From contig JAWWUD010000094.1 of assembly GCA_033964015.1 (NCBI GenBank), positions 1 through 64,000 of the forward strand: 64,000 bases of DNA, in the 5' to 3' direction. Positions 25,101 to 36,418 of the stretch are shown here, piece by piece. Each line of letters begins with the position of its first letter. Positions within the stretch are counted from its first letter, which is position 1. Source of the stretch: Scolanthus callimorphus (taxonomy: Eukaryota; Cnidaria; Anthozoa; Actiniaria; Edwardsiidae). The notes under the pieces were generated by a model. It was not told the origin of the DNA. It did no database searches and saw nothing but the letters and a program-made list of their open reading frames with translations. The position numbers and the translations under genes were made by a program.

Positions 25101-25200
25101 TTCCTCTCAGAAGGAACAGCATTTCATTTTACATCACTTTGTTTTGCAGGATGCAAAGTACATGGACATGAATACAGGATCCAGTGAGTCACCAGAATAA
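19160..25200 (+). CDS. EXOSC5: Exosome complex component RRP46
   Basis: It is an RNase PH-like subunit of the six-membered ring of the eukaryotic RNA exosome, a 3'-5' RNA processing and decay machine. In animals the ring is considered catalytically inactive and structural. Seven exons join in phase: 19160-19271, 20930-21043, 21828-21949, 22262-22402, 22762-22851, 23751-23837 and 25150-25200. They give 238 residues (human 235). Family blocks are [91 protein letters not shown] and [10 protein letters not shown]. The start is the first ATG (context AAAATGGCGG). The acceptor before 22262 has a weak pyrimidine tract (ACTAAAAAG); the others are good. Introns carry several fold-back elements and a LINE remnant. 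No frame break is seen. Confidence 0.95.
19341..19511. mobile_element. Fold-back MITE, CCATGGGAAAAGCTGAATT family, copy 1
   Basis: It is a palindrome with GGGAAAAGCTGAATTTCCCA and GGGAAGTGTTCGG in the left arm and their mirrors in the right arm, ended by TTCTGCAG...CCCTGTG. It lies in EXOSC5 intron 1. Related copies are at 23028-23184 and 35374-35537. Confidence 0.7.
19555..20325. mobile_element. Fold-back element copy 2, split by a nested palindrome
   Basis: The outer arms (GTTTTGCCGCCG...CTTGGACAGTTTGCTGAC at the left; TAGATATGCATACGCATATA...GAGGCCTCTGCTA at the right) match the element at 529-925. Between about 19625 and 20140 lies an unrelated palindrome with ends GTTGAAACGTGTAACAG and CTGTTACACGTTTCAAC. 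An older element was therefore interrupted by a younger one. Confidence 0.7.
20440..20880 (-). mobile_element. 5'-truncated LINE 3' end
   Basis: The minus strand encodes the extreme C-terminus typical of CR1/L2/jockey-like reverse transcriptases, starting with [20 protein letters not shown], and stops at 20612. An A+T-rich 3' tail follows, ending in ATTGATTGATTG repeats at about 20444-20458. Only the last about 75 residues remain, so it is a dead insertion. It lies in EXOSC5 intron 1. Confidence 0.65.
23028..23184. mobile_element. Fold-back MITE, CCATGGGAAAAGCTGAATT family, copy 2
   Basis: Arms with GGGAAAGCTGATTTTCCCAT and the mirror ATGGGAAAATCAGCTTTCCC. The right end TTTCTGCAGAAATTCCCTGT is shared with copy 3. 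The left end is degraded. It lies in EXOSC5 intron 5. Confidence 0.6.
23911..24252. repeat. 36-bp tandem repeat interrupted by a MITE
   Basis: The unit CCACAGGCCACACCTGCACA followed by ATGTACCCAAGATAAG occurs three times in a row at 24147-24252, with a partial fourth unit at 23911-23938. The MITE at 23939-24142 separates the partial unit from the others. It is not a CRISPR: units abut without unique spacers. Confidence 0.8.
23939..24142. mobile_element. Fold-back MITE with TA target duplication, copy 2
   Basis: It begins CTACCAAAATCGCTAAACTG and ends CAGTTTAGTGATTTCGGTAG, flanked by TA on both sides. It is shorter than copy 1 (3504-3770) because the right arm lacks the GATCAATCC...GCCAGACGAG part. 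It inserted between units of a tandem repeat in EXOSC5 intron 6. Confidence 0.8.
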
Positions 25201-26738
25201 TAGATGCAAAGTGAGTTAAAGCCAATTATTGCATGCCATTGGATAGGAGTTAGATATACATGATGTTTTGATCACATCAAGAGAGCTTACAGTTCTAGAG
25301 CAGAATACCTCTAATACCTCATAGCAAAAGGCTGACAACAACTTAATGCAAATTATTATCTTGCGAAGTCCATTGCAGGGCATACACAGGTGGATTTTGA
25401 AAAGTTGCAGGCATGCACAGGCTTGGGCATATGCAGGATTTTGCAAATCTACAGACCAGCTCATGAATGTAGTGCAGTACATGTTCTAAAGTGCCCCCCC
25501 CCCAAAAAAAAAAAAAAATTGCAGGCCTATAGGCTGCATACATCACTGCCTCATGGCAAGAGAAAAGACAGATAAGAGTTGATATTTTCCTTGTTGACCG
25601 AAATTTGACATGGTTTTCCTTTGGGACTGTAATTTGCCAAGGTAATTTGTTTTAGCCACAGGGTGACAGGTTATTTCCTGGTAGGAAGGACTGACCCGTT
25701 AAAATCTCAGTAAAGTTACATAGTTGCTTTATATGGCAGAAGCATGTGAAATGAAGCATGTAGCGGGAGATGAGAAATAATAGTCGTACGAACAATTACC
25801 ATATTTTGAAAAAGATTGCCGGCGCGCAAATCGTACCAAAGGGATATCCTTTACTCTTGTAACGCATGCATGCTGGTACAAGGAAGAGCCATATGGTATC
25901 ATCTTTCAAATTGGTTCTTTCTTGTACCCTGACTATGGCGCTCGTTTAACAAATGATAATACTCTTTAACTGTAAATGTAATTCATTTTTTTTTGTACAC
26001 AATGCATACGATTTTATACAATATTTTATTTTCAATGAATAGTAAACTACAAATAGGAAACTACAAATTATTGTGCTCTAAATGTTAGGCATTGATAACC
26101 AAGATTTATGGAAATGATATCTTGAAAAAGGTTGTTGGCGTACGTCTATCCAAAGGGATGTCCTTTGCTTATGTAACACATGCATGCTGGTATAAAGCAG
26201 GGTTCGTAAGCGTCCTGGAATATACTGGAATTTAATTTCTTTCCTGGAAAGTCCTTGATTATGTTGGCTTTGATAAAAGCCCTAAATGTACGTATAAAGC
26301 CTTTCAATATATGTATTATTATTGCAGCTATAACAGCGCTCTTGCTGTCAATGTGAAAGCTTAAAACATTGCAAGCAATGTCTACTGCTATCCGAACCTA
26401 ATAAAGAACATATTCTAAAAAATATTCCACCTTCTGCGATATTACACATTTTGTACACGGGACCGAAAGCTCCGCAGTTGCAGATAATCCATACTCTGCA
26501 TGTTTTGCTAATAAACAATTTGCAAGTTTGTATTCATGCCCAAGTCATGCCGGAGCATTTGCCTTCATTTTTGTGACTACAATTCTGCAATTTATTTAAT
26601 GACTAGACTTATTTTTGGTCAAAGTGATTTTATATTCAAGTATTCTAGAGCATGTTGCCCAAGAAACATCTCACTCTGGACCCTCACAGGAGAGATGATG
26701 AGTTCGTTTGGATCGTATCCAGACCAATTTTAGTTTTC

Positions 26739-26993
26739 AGTAGACCGTTTCACCTCTCGATTTTTCAGCCCACCGACAGCTGTCGACAGCTGTCATGTGA
26801 TCACCTTTTATGTACCACGTGATAAACAATTTATGGTGTAGACTTCGTTGAAAGCAGCAAAACAATGTAGCACGCCATACTCTCACAGTTAACGCCCACA
26901 GATATTGATCACGTGGTACATAAAACGTTGATCACGTGATCATTATGAGACTGCCGTTGGCGGTCTGAAAAATCGAAAGGTGTAACGGTACTG
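26739..26993. mobile_element. Fold-back MITE
   Basis: AGTAGACCGTTTCACCTCTC with GATTTTTCAG at the left is mirrored by CTGAAAAATCGAAAGGTGTA and ACGGTACTG at the right. The inner arms share GTGATCA..., TATGTACCACGTGAT and its mirror. It is non-coding. Confidence 0.75.
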
Positions 26994-27333
26994 GGAAGAG
27001 TAGCAACGTTTAACAGAAACCATTTTTTCAAATACATTTCACATTTCAATGATTCTACCACTCCTTGAATTGCATGCTTCCACTTTTTATTTATGCCGAA
27101 TAAAGATGCCAGAAACAGCTAAAATCACTCTGTTTTGGGCAAGATAACACAATCTAGCGGAAGACGCGGTGTCGAACTGGCTTCGGAAAGCTGTCAGCTT
27201 TTCTTCTGGATCCGCTAGGGGCCACCTGGTGCGATACATTTGTTATTACTAATGAATCTCGCCTTGCTTCATAGTAATCTGTTATGGCTGTCTGCATAGC
27301 GTTAGGACTACACTGTTGGCTTTACATCTAGAT

Positions 27334-27555
27334 AGGGCCCGACATAAACATAAGGTGCCATTGACTCCTAAATAAACAATTAATAATAGTGAAGTTTGAT
27401 CGCCATAACAGAAGTCTGTTCGCCATCCTTTTCTCCCGAATTAATGCTGTTAACAGTTATTTTGAGAAAGGAATTTTTAAAAAACCAACAGACTGGCACT
27501 GTAGGCGACTAGGTTGAAATGTTTGCTCGCCAAACTATCAATGTCGGGCTCTAGA
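27334..27555. mobile_element. TIR element, GGGCCCGACAT family, copy 2
   Basis: It starts TAGGGCCCGACATAAACA and ends ATGTCGGGCTCTA. It shares termini and the CGACTAGGTTGAA block with 2062-2322. Confidence 0.65.
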
Positions 27556-27673
27556 CTAGATTACACTGGCCCCATCTCTTCTTGACTTAAGGCTTCGGAG
27601 AATGGTTTTCTCTTCCTTGTATCCTTGTTTTCAGTCTAATGACTTCTCCCTACCAACTCTGGACACTCTTCTC

Positions 27674-30600
27674 CTAACTCTCAAGTTTCCAAGCTTTGAT
27701 CATGTCGTTGTACGGAATTAGTTTCTCCTTTTGTATAACCTGGGGTTTTCCCAATAGAGTCTCTAAAAGTGTCAAAGCAATCTCTGCTGTCTTCTTTGCG
27801 TCTTCTTCACTACCCAGGGTAGGGTTCACTTCCACGAGATCAACACCTTGTAGAAATCCTACACAGCAGAGGATGAAAAGTAGTGTTTTATTCAAGAAGG
27901 CTGCCATTTTCGTTACATGAAAAATTGGGTTGATGATGGGTCAACCGGGAGCGCGTCCCCCGTTTTCTTTTGTTTCAATCGTCCATTGTTTTTCGGGTGC
28001 TCTGATGTTATAAAAATCTAAAAAGTATGTAGTTAAGCAATAAAAGTACTTTCCGCGTAGATGTTCAGGCAAGCCTGTGGCCGCGTAGCACTAAGTCCAA
28101 CAGAGTGGAGATAAGGAATTAACCTTGTGTGAAAGCTAACGTGCTAATAAAATGGACCCATGTGTGCTTCTGAGCGTGCTCTCTGCTTTCTTACAAACAC
28201 GAGGGGGATGTTGGGAGAACTGAACTGATCAAAACTTGAAAGACGCGGCCAACATTCCCCGAGTGTTTGTAAGAAACCAGAGAGCACGCAGAAAGTATTT
28301 TTTTTTGCTTTTAGAAAATAACATACACACGCGCGACAGCGTTGCGTGACAATCGTGTTTCTCAGGTCTCTTACAAACACGCTTTTTAACCAATCAGAAT
28401 GCGCACATTCACAATACAACATAGGTGTTATTTTCTAATGTACTATAATGTATAAATATATCTAAATGACCATCCGTAAAAATTTCTTAAGGGTGTGATT
28501 CTAAAATTATTATTTGTGTGCACGGCGACACAGCGGAAATGACCAAAAATGAAATCTCTAACTTCGCCATATTTCAATATATAAGCTCAAGATTCCGTAT
28601 ACAAAGAGTTTCTATGACCAAAAGTTTAATTCCTAATTTTTAAGAAAATTGAAGCATATGAATTTTAGATATGATTGAACAAAGTTTGCACAAATCCTGA
28701 TCAAAGTACTAATTCTCCCATAAAATGGTACAAAAACCAAAGTTGAAAGCCTAATATCTCAAAGACGGATCCATTAGAAAAAAGTCATTTTTGATATTTT
28801 GTTTCTAATAACACAAGGAGTCTGTATGCAAAAAATCAAGCTTTTCTGAGTTAACCTGACCTTATTATTTGAAATTTAGTGATCTAAACAGGTCATTTCC
28901 GCTCTGTCGTGCACGGCTAAAAAAGGGAGCAAAGGCTCTCGGTTGATGTTAAAGACCCCGTGCCTGACAGGGGTGAAAATGTTATGATGTGTTTGTTGTG
29001 TTGATCCAGAAGGATAAGGTGAAAAGATTGATCAATTCGATCCATGAGTTGAGAGCATTTTTACCTGTTTTTGAAATGACTTGACAAATGTACAGCCCTT
29101 CACTAAATGTCAGTCCGCCGCGCACTGAAAGAAATAAAGACGAGTTCCATGTTTTGGCTATTTATTTTTATTAGCGGTCTGGAATCCAACAATTCGGACT
29201 CGCGAGCCAAGAGTCCAGCATCTCTCTGAAAACTCGAAAGAACAGTTCATACATAATAACAACATTGACAAACTATGTAGGTGGTGCGGAGCTGCGCGCG
29301 CGCTGAATTCCATGGCGCAGATTTTATTCTAGCTAGAATCGTCCATTTCTGTGAAGTTTATGCTGTTCCAGTGTGAGCAAATGTACTTGTTATTTTTTTT
29401 AACAGCTCGAGTTCGGTCCCGATTGTGAACTACTGACCTTCGGCCTTGAAAATCGGGCTCGGGCTCGGTCAGGATTTCCAAGACCTCGGTCACGGTATTT
29501 TGCGATCCGGACCTCCCAGCCGATCAGTTCTCAACCTCGCACCTCGGCGATATATTCAGTATTCAGTAATATGCCGGGAAGGTATAGTTAGACATGGTCT
29601 TAAACCTTGTTTAATCAAGATAATTAACAATTAACTAATGAAGTACAAAATTATTGTACCTATTTGTTCCTATCGAGGAAGCTTTACCTTTTGTGCCTGT
29701 GCTTGGAGCCAGATCGGGATCCATACTGTCAATATCGTAACTGATATGAATTGGACAATCACGACTGGAAAAAGGAAAACAAGAACATTGTCATTATTTT
29801 TTAGGTTGCTGCAAAACAATCCCTTTCATATCGCCAATGTCCATAAAACAAACTGAATATATACTTCTACAAATAGACCTCCTCGGCTTGGGCGTAATGT
29901 TTTCCATTTCAGATCACGTGGCATTTCCATGAGTATCTCTCTTTTTCTGCTACGCACCGAAGGATACGAATATTATGGAAGCAACCCAAACAAAGAGAGA
30001 ATACTCGTGGGAATGCCACGTGATCTGAAATGGGCAAAGCATTACGCCCAAGCAGAGGAAGTCTATTGCTGCTGAATAGCTTCCTCGTCAGCCAATCACA
30101 ATGAGACAGGTTAAACCACTATCACGCGGTGAGCACGTGACTGGTTTCTTTGTAACACGAGGTTCCGGTATAAAAGGGATAAGACCGCCCACTTTCACGC
30201 TTGAATCGGCAATTATAAATTCATAACTCAACAGAATGAAGTCGAGAATTTTCAGTCTCCGGCAAAAGTAAGGTAACTCCTTGTAGAATACTGAATAATT
30301 GGTTATTTGATGTTTACTAACGTTTTCAGTTCACATTTTGAATTTCGCGGTGCAGAATATTTCGATCCTTACGAATACTAATTACGTACTAATTAGTCTT
30401 GCTCTCCGCACGAAAAGCTTTTATCTGAGACAAACCGGTTGTAATAAAAATTATTGTGCAGCAACTAAAAAGGTAACAGTTTGGAAAGCAAATAGTTAAT
30501 ATTATATACTCGCGTTTTGAATACAAATTTTGAATTTCACGCCACAGAGATGTTGACCCTACGACAGTCAACTGACGTCATAAATGTGGGGGTTCGCTCC

Positions 30601-33600
30601 TTTTATACCGGAACCAAACCAAGTACAAACACTATCACGCGTTGAGCACGTGACTGGTTTCTTTGTAAACCAAACAAAGTACAATCACTATCACGCGGTG
30701 AGCACACGATAACACAGCTTCGTTTAAGCCTTGTTTCCATATAGTCTTATCTGTCGCATCTGTCGCATCAGTCGACCGTGAAACAATGGAAATTGGAATT
30801 ATTCTTTTGTTTCACGGTTGACTGATACGACAGATAAGACTATATGGAAACTAGGCTTTAGTAACAGAAGAGGGACAAATGAGAATGCAATGGAAACGCA
30901 AACACACTTTTTGATGCTCTTATCCGGTTGATATTAGGCTTCTTTGAAGTTTCAAACCTAAAAATGGCTTATCTCCGGTGTAATAACCTGTGACTGCTCA
31001 CGAACTGCGTCACAAAGCTTCCTTTGTTTGGTAGAACGAATCAGGATGAAATAAGAACTGAACACAAAGGTGTCCTCTGGGAATGGTTATTACACCGGAG
31101 TTAACCCCTAAAAATCCTTGGGGTTGAGGTTTGATTCGTACGACTATAGCCCCTAAAATGAGATTTGGGATTTGACTCCGGTATTACAGAGATGGAAGTT
31201 GCTCAATATCTTGTACTTACTTTGGATTGATGGCGTCAAGTGCTTTTTCTAGTGTAGCCTCAATCCCAAGCTCATCAATTTCTTCAATAAAGAATGCTGT
31301 TACGCCAAGCTTTTGCATGAGCTCGCTGTGAACATTAAGGAAAATAAGTAAGAGTTATTATTCCCTGCTAGCAAAGGCCTCTTTCGCTGGGCTGATGGGC
31401 GTGGGGCGTGGGGGTCACTAGGTCACCCCTGAAACCATCTCTAGCGTTAAACAAGGAACTCTACAGTTCCCCAGTGAGTGTCCCCAGGGTGAAGTTTCAG
31501 AAAGAAACAGAGCAAGACTAGAACGTAGAATCACTGAGGCAAAACGAACTACCACGGAAATAACCAAAATACGACTGATACTTGGCTTGAAAACATGGAA
31601 ACTTCACCCTGGGACCAGGGTACGATTTGACTCAAAATGAGAACGAGTAGTCTCATTGTTTTATTAGAAACCTACTAGCATACTTCCTTCGATTTGTTGC
31701 TTAATTTATTTTAATTGGTTTTGAGAGTTTAACGGTAGCTTTTTCGCTACTGACTATCTATTATGTGATAGATAGTGAGTAGCGGAACAAATCAATTGCA
31801 GGATTCGTGATAGTATGCGAGTGTGTTTCTACTAATAATGGTTAGATCCATTTTTCTACTCTGACGCTTTCACAAATTTCCTTATCAATGGGTCCTTCTG
31901 TAAAGGAATTTCCCTCAATTTTGAACATGCCTATCCTACCATGTCTATTGCCACATATGACTTACACTTCTTGTGGCTCAACATCTCGCAGTCCAATGTA
32001 GGCTAATTTCTTGGGAGATAAACTAAAAATAGAACACATTGACCAGTTTATTTACTGAATTATCAGTACTCAACTTTTCACTGTTTGCCTCCAGGAAAAT
32101 AGAATGTTATTTATGTTACATTGAAGTGCTTGCCAATTTCAAATAATTTTCTTAGACACATACCATGGCTTGGTCCATTCATATCCTGGCACAACTGGAA
32201 ACTGTGAATAAGAACATGTATGTCATGCCTAAAGGCCTTTTACACTGGTCACATGCCAGGCACTCACCCTTAAAATGAGCAGCTTCACCCAAATGATGCT
32301 CAGAAATGAAAAGAGCATGGTTATTTAAAAAGCCAGTCTTTCAGATGAATATGTGAAAAGAGAGAGCACAAAACGGCTTATTTTACTAGGATTTGTATGA
32401 CTGGATATAAGCAAAGCTATCCATACCACTGGGGTGTACAGGGTATGATCGACTATTGGCCAAAAATGTCAATTTTCAGTTGCATTTTACAGACTGTGGG
32501 TGACAGAGTAACAAAAGCAACTCATACAGGTGCAACCCTGACTTAATAACCCTCTGTCTGACCTCTGGGATCCCTTTTAGTAGCCAGGAGATGGGCATTC
32601 CATGAATGTTGCCAGATTTTGTGACCATAGGAGAATTAAGATCAGCATGTGCATCCACCTAGGAAAAGGATAGATGTGAAATTTACATTCCCTTTGCATT
32701 GAGGTGTCATTGCCTGTTGGGTCCACTTTTAGAGGGTGTAAACGGCATGCATTGTGTTCATTATTTTAGGGATAATTTAGATTAATTGCAGCTGTCTTTT
32801 CTCCCTACACTCCGACATTTGTTGTGGAAGCAAAGGACTGAACGCTGACTTCCAAGAACATGCCCAGAAGTTGTGTCATTCCCGGGATCTTGAGAATGGA
32901 TTCTGATTAGTCAATTTCTTAATGAGCACTATGATATGCATAATTTTGGTGACAAGGGAACAACACTCAAAGGCAGATTCATGGTAGCCCACAACAGAGC
33001 TCATTAAAGAGCATGCTAGATGGGACCACTTATGGGAGGATTCCTTTTACAGTATGCATGTGTTGAAACAACCGTTAGTTGACAATATTCTCAACAATAT
33101 GGAAAATGGACTACAAAATTGACTCAACCCAGGGGGGGAACCCCATATGTCGATGGGTGGGGTAGCTCGTCAGGATATTGAAATTTCAACCCTAAAAGAT
33201 ACCAATCTAGGCATGGTCAACCAGAATGTTAACCAATAAAAGATACCATTTTCAACATGACTCTCAAATTCCAGCCACGATTGCACAAGAAACAACGGCT
33301 GGGAATACAGCCTGGTGGCACTAGCATCTCGTTTCTCGTCGCGAACACCCTAAACGATACCATTTTCTTGGAAAATAGCGTTTTTTTCGTCTTATTAAGA
33401 TACAATGAGCACCCCCACCCGACAACACATGTGATTCCACACTGGGGGACTAAAGCTCATAGACAACTACAAAGCTGTTGATCTAGTAGACCATGGGACA
33501 CTTAATGAAACTCTCCATTTCTGGGGTCTCCAGAGAGTTTCTGGAAGTCTTATCTGGAGATTTAAAGGCAGTAAGTTGAAATTGGCAGTGGGTTATCTGA

Positions 33601-36418
33601 TTTCCAGCCCATCACTGCAGGTGTCCACAAGGCTCGATCCTAGGTCCCTTAATGTTCATTGTCTTTATGAATGATCTACTGCTGGAAGTTGGTAACAGCT
33701 TACTATCTGTCTGTCTGCCAACTTTGATTGACCTACTTATGGAAGGAGTTCACATGGTTTTGATAATTTTACAATGTTTCTCTGCTTACTGGAAATCTTA
33801 CCCAGAGAACACATGTGCTGTCATCATACTCCAAACTCCCAAACACTGTGCCAGTACCAATGCTGTAGATGGTCAAAATGAGCAATATTAGTCTTCCTAA
33901 ATTGTGTGATTCCAGACATTATCCACACCCTTCCTCTGTTAGACGATTGTTTGCAGGTAGCCTCTACTGCCTGTGGAATGAGGGTATAATTAAGACCCAT
34001 CCACACATATACAGATATTTTTGAATCAGCAACTTTTTCCTTCTGGATCCAAAACGTCCCTGTCCGTAAGTAGCATACCAGGGGCGTCCCTGCATATACT
34101 AATTACATTCACCCTCAAGGCTATTTATGTCATGTTTTAGTGAATTATGACATTTTATCATCATCATTAGGGCTGATATAATATGACGTATACCTGTGAT
34201 CTCCTCCTATTACAACCGCAACCCTATTGTTCTTCAGAGCCTGATGGACAGCATCTGCAGTCTGAAGTTACAATTGTAAATTGGCTGCTAAAACATGTAT
34301 TGTAAATAGTACATAAAAGAGTTGTACATGTAAATTCCCAGGGGCAGTTTTAGGAAATAATTATGAAAAAAAAATCTACCTGCAATACTCAGCCCCTGAA
34401 AATCCTCCTAGACTTTCAAACTGTTGTAACCTGCTGTGTAGCAAGCATTTCCATGGAATTAGGGAAGATAAACCAGGATAAAGGGGAAAGAAAACTGGAC
34501 ATGTAACATTTTGGCCACTCAAAAAAAATGATGTGTGAAAAAAAAGGGCTGGGGGAAGGGGAAGAGGAAAGTCCTTCCCTCCCTCCCCTTTTCATTATCC
34601 GCACAGGTTTCTCTGCCTGAAAACATGGGACCACTTGCTACGCAGGCTAGACAGACTGTAGAGCTGTGCTATACCCTCTATTATAAAATTGATTATTATC
34701 ATTATTACTGTCTGTTTGCTATACTGACCTTCTTGGCCACCATTCCACATAGTAAGGGATTTTTGACAACTCTGTTTGGGGAATAATGGCCTGAATCCTC
34801 TCTTTCCTCAATGAAAACACACTCTGACTCATAAACTTTCAACCTAAAAATAAACATTTACATGTAAGAGGAAAGTGTGGTATGTTCATAACCACAAACA
34901 CAGGAATATAAAAAAACATAGCCAAATGTTTGTTCCCCCAAAAATCATGTACCATGATTGTAATTGTAGCCCTAGCAAATTGAATCTCTAGGTCTCATAG
35001 ACTTCAGGGGTTAACTGTGCAGGGAAATCAACTGCAGGACTTAAAAAATCTGGAGACTGCCTTGAATTTTCCTGCGATTCTCCAGGAGAAATACAGTAAA
35101 TGTATGGCAGTCATCTTAAATTTTTCCTGGGAGCACAGCAAAAAAATATTGAGAGTTGATGTCGTCCCTGACTGTGTCAAGAAGGTGCAAATGAGGAATA
35201 AAAGATTTTGACAAGGTATGAAAAAGTATTACAATTTTTAAAAAACTGTGTTGGGAGGGGGGGGGGGGGAAGCTTCAAGGCTAAAAAATGACAACATATA
35301 CCGTTTCCGGGAAACGTTGTCTTGTCACCCAAAAAGCCTATAAGCTTGAAGCACAAAGGATAATGGGGGCATCCACAGGGAATTTCTGTAGAAACCCATC
35401 CATGGGAAAAGCTGTATTGTCCATGGTAGAAGAATGGGAAGTGTTCGGATTTGTGAATTCCGAACACTTCCCATGCATGTGCCTTGGGAAATTCAGCTTT
35501 TCCCATGGATGGGTTTCTGCAGAAATTCCCTGTGATCTAAACTGCTATTGTTTGATCAGAATTCAGACAGTTATCACAACCACACGTAAAATCATTAAAT
35601 TTCAGCACATTTCTAAGCATGTTTCTTTCTAATATTTTACAGAAATTAAAATAAATCTTACCCATACTCCCTTAGCGCACCAAGCTTTGTTGCTTTTTCC
35701 AGTGACAACATATCCCGGAACCGGTATATATCAAAATAAAATATCCTATAAAGGCCTTTTGTGACTCAGGTTCGAGGATAACATCATTGTTTAGACGAAT
35801 ATTTAACAATTATTCCTCAATCCCAAATGGGCTCTGAGTCAATAGCCAATGAGGCCGACGGCCGAATGGACTATTGACTCAGATACCATGAGGGCTAGAG
35901 GAATAATTGTTTTAGTCAAATCACACTAGTAGGTCAATTTGTTTAACCAAAAACGTTCATACCATGATCACGTGTCGCGAGTGTGGGCAATTAATCCCTT
36001 TGATCCCGGATGGGCCCAAAGAGAGGGAATACATCGGCTACGCAACAGCTTCAACCGCGCGATGTGTTGTATAAACAAAAGCAAAAGAAGATAAAAACAG
36101 CTTACCTAGATTTTGTACACGCTTTAAGAGACCCAATTCTCTCAAATAATCCGGTGCCAACTCTACTCCTCCTTTTGGCTACAAAGGATTAAGGTTAAAG
36201 TTGAAGGATTAGAGCTTTCGGTCCTTTCGCGATGGATAAACATCGCATTTGTGAGATCAACATGGCGGCGGGATCGAACACTCGATCGTAAACGTTCGAA
36301 TCTTATACGTTACCTGGCCGCCGCGGAACGGCACGTCGATTAGTTCGACGGAGTTTCCGAATCTATAGCTCAGACTTCTGGTCGCCATGAGCAGACTTCT
36401 GAGATGCTTAAACCACAT
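27674..36418 (-). CDS. ARG: Arginase
   Basis: A binuclear manganese enzyme hydrolysing arginine to ornithine and urea. Thirteen exons can be joined in phase: 36418-36314, 36178-36106, 35755-35662, 34843-34729, 34261-34194, 33862-33802, 32658-32563, 32201-32164, 32022-31966, 31325-31221, 29764-29688, 29124-29065 and 27858-27674, giving about 377 residues. Metal and active-site motifs are all present: VIGGDHS (exons 5-6), [16 protein letters not shown] (exon 7), YIGLRDVEP (exon 9), [17 protein letters not shown] (exon 11), RGGLTFSEG (exon 12) and LVEVNPTLG (exon 13). The start [20 protein letters not shown] resembles a mitochondrial targeting sequence, as in ARG2, but localisation is inference. 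Exon 3 adds 31 residues absent from human arginases and has a poor acceptor, yet is needed to keep phase. Exon 6 (61 bp) abuts a LINE remnant on the other strand. ARG1 versus ARG2 orthology is not decidable here. Confidence 0.93.
28145..28420. repeat. Inverted-repeat block with TTACAAACACG arms
   Basis: GAGCGTGCTCTCTGCTTTCT followed by TACAAACACG is mirrored by GTGTTTGTAAGAAACC and GAGAGCACGC around 28262-28293. A third TTACAAACACG occurs at 28371. It is non-coding and lies in the last arginase intron. Confidence 0.5.
28519..28918. mobile_element. TIR element, about 400 bp
   Basis: GTGCACGGCGACACAGCGGA followed by AATGACC is mirrored by GGTCATTTCCGCTCTGTCGT and GCACGGC. The interior is A+T-rich and non-coding. 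It lies in the last arginase intron. Confidence 0.75.
29874..30066. mobile_element. Fold-back MITE
   Basis: TAGACCTCCTCGGCTTGGGC followed by GTAATG is mirrored by CATTACGCCCAAGCAGAGGA and AGTCTA. The inner arms share CATTTCAGATCACGTGGCAT and its mirror. It lies in an arginase intron. Confidence 0.8.
30118..30725. mobile_element. TIR element with flanking direct repeats
   Basis: GGTTCCGGTATAAAAGGG (30161) is mirrored by CCTTTTATACCGGAACC (30598-30615). The sequence CTATCACGCGGTGAGCACG occurs just left at 30119 and again, slightly altered, at 30633 and 30688, so the element sits in a short duplicated segment. It lies in an arginase intron. Confidence 0.6.
30726..30859. mobile_element. Small fold-back MITE
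   Basis: AAGCCTTGTTTCCATATAGT followed by CTTATCTGTCG is mirrored by CGACAGATAAG and ACTATATGGAAACTAGGCTT. It is about 134 bp and lies in an arginase intron. Confidence 0.8.
30968..31115. repeat. Dispersed repeat with GGTGTCCTCTGGGAATGGTT core, copy 2
   Basis: The ends are inverted (CTCCGGTGTAATAACC and GGTTATTACACCGGAG). The interior shares GGTAGAACGAATCA.GATGAA and GGTGTCCTCTGGGAATGGTT with 2680-2832. It lies in an arginase intron. Confidence 0.6.
32235..32410. repeat. Dispersed repeat shared with the retrotransposon insertion site
   Basis: The blocks CCCTTAAAATGAGCAGCTTC, CAGAAATGAAAAGAGCAT and TTATTTTACTAGGATTTGTATGA occur here and, in part, at 46350-46480. The last block also occurs in the right flank of the retrotransposon (54376-54415). 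The CCCTTAAAATGAG and GAAATGAAAAGAGCAT blocks recur inverted at 54525-54605. It lies in an arginase intron. Confidence 0.6.
33440..33800 (+). mobile_element. Degenerate LINE reverse-transcriptase fragment
   Basis: The plus strand shows, across shifting frames, [14 protein letters not shown] (resembling the RT KAFDTVDH motif) and [21 protein letters not shown] (RT motif with QGSxLGPLLF...NDL). The catalytic YxDD region is not recognisable. It is a decayed non-LTR retrotransposon piece in an arginase intron, ending next to exon 6 on the other strand. Confidence 0.7.
35374..35537. mobile_element. Fold-back MITE, CCATGGGAAAAGCTGAATT family, copy 3
   Basis: The best-preserved copy: CACAGGGAATTTCTGTAGAA and CCATCCATGGGAAAAGCTG at the left, mirrored by CAGCTTTTCCCATGGATGGG and TTCTGCAGAAATTCCCTGTG at the right, with GGGAAGTGTTCGG mirrored at the centre. 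It lies in an arginase intron. Confidence 0.8.

Larger units (their letters stand above)
25201..27673. other. Intergenic interval between EXOSC5 and arginase
   Basis: The 3' ends of EXOSC5 (+) and arginase (-) converge here. No exon was recognised. It holds a C/A homopolymer pair near 25494-25518, two imperfect direct repeats of about 85 bp (25790-25885 and 26105-26198) sharing CCAAAGGGAT.TCCTTT and ACGCATGCATGCTGGTA, a fold-back MITE (26739-26993) and a TIR element (27334-27555). Confidence 0.6.
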
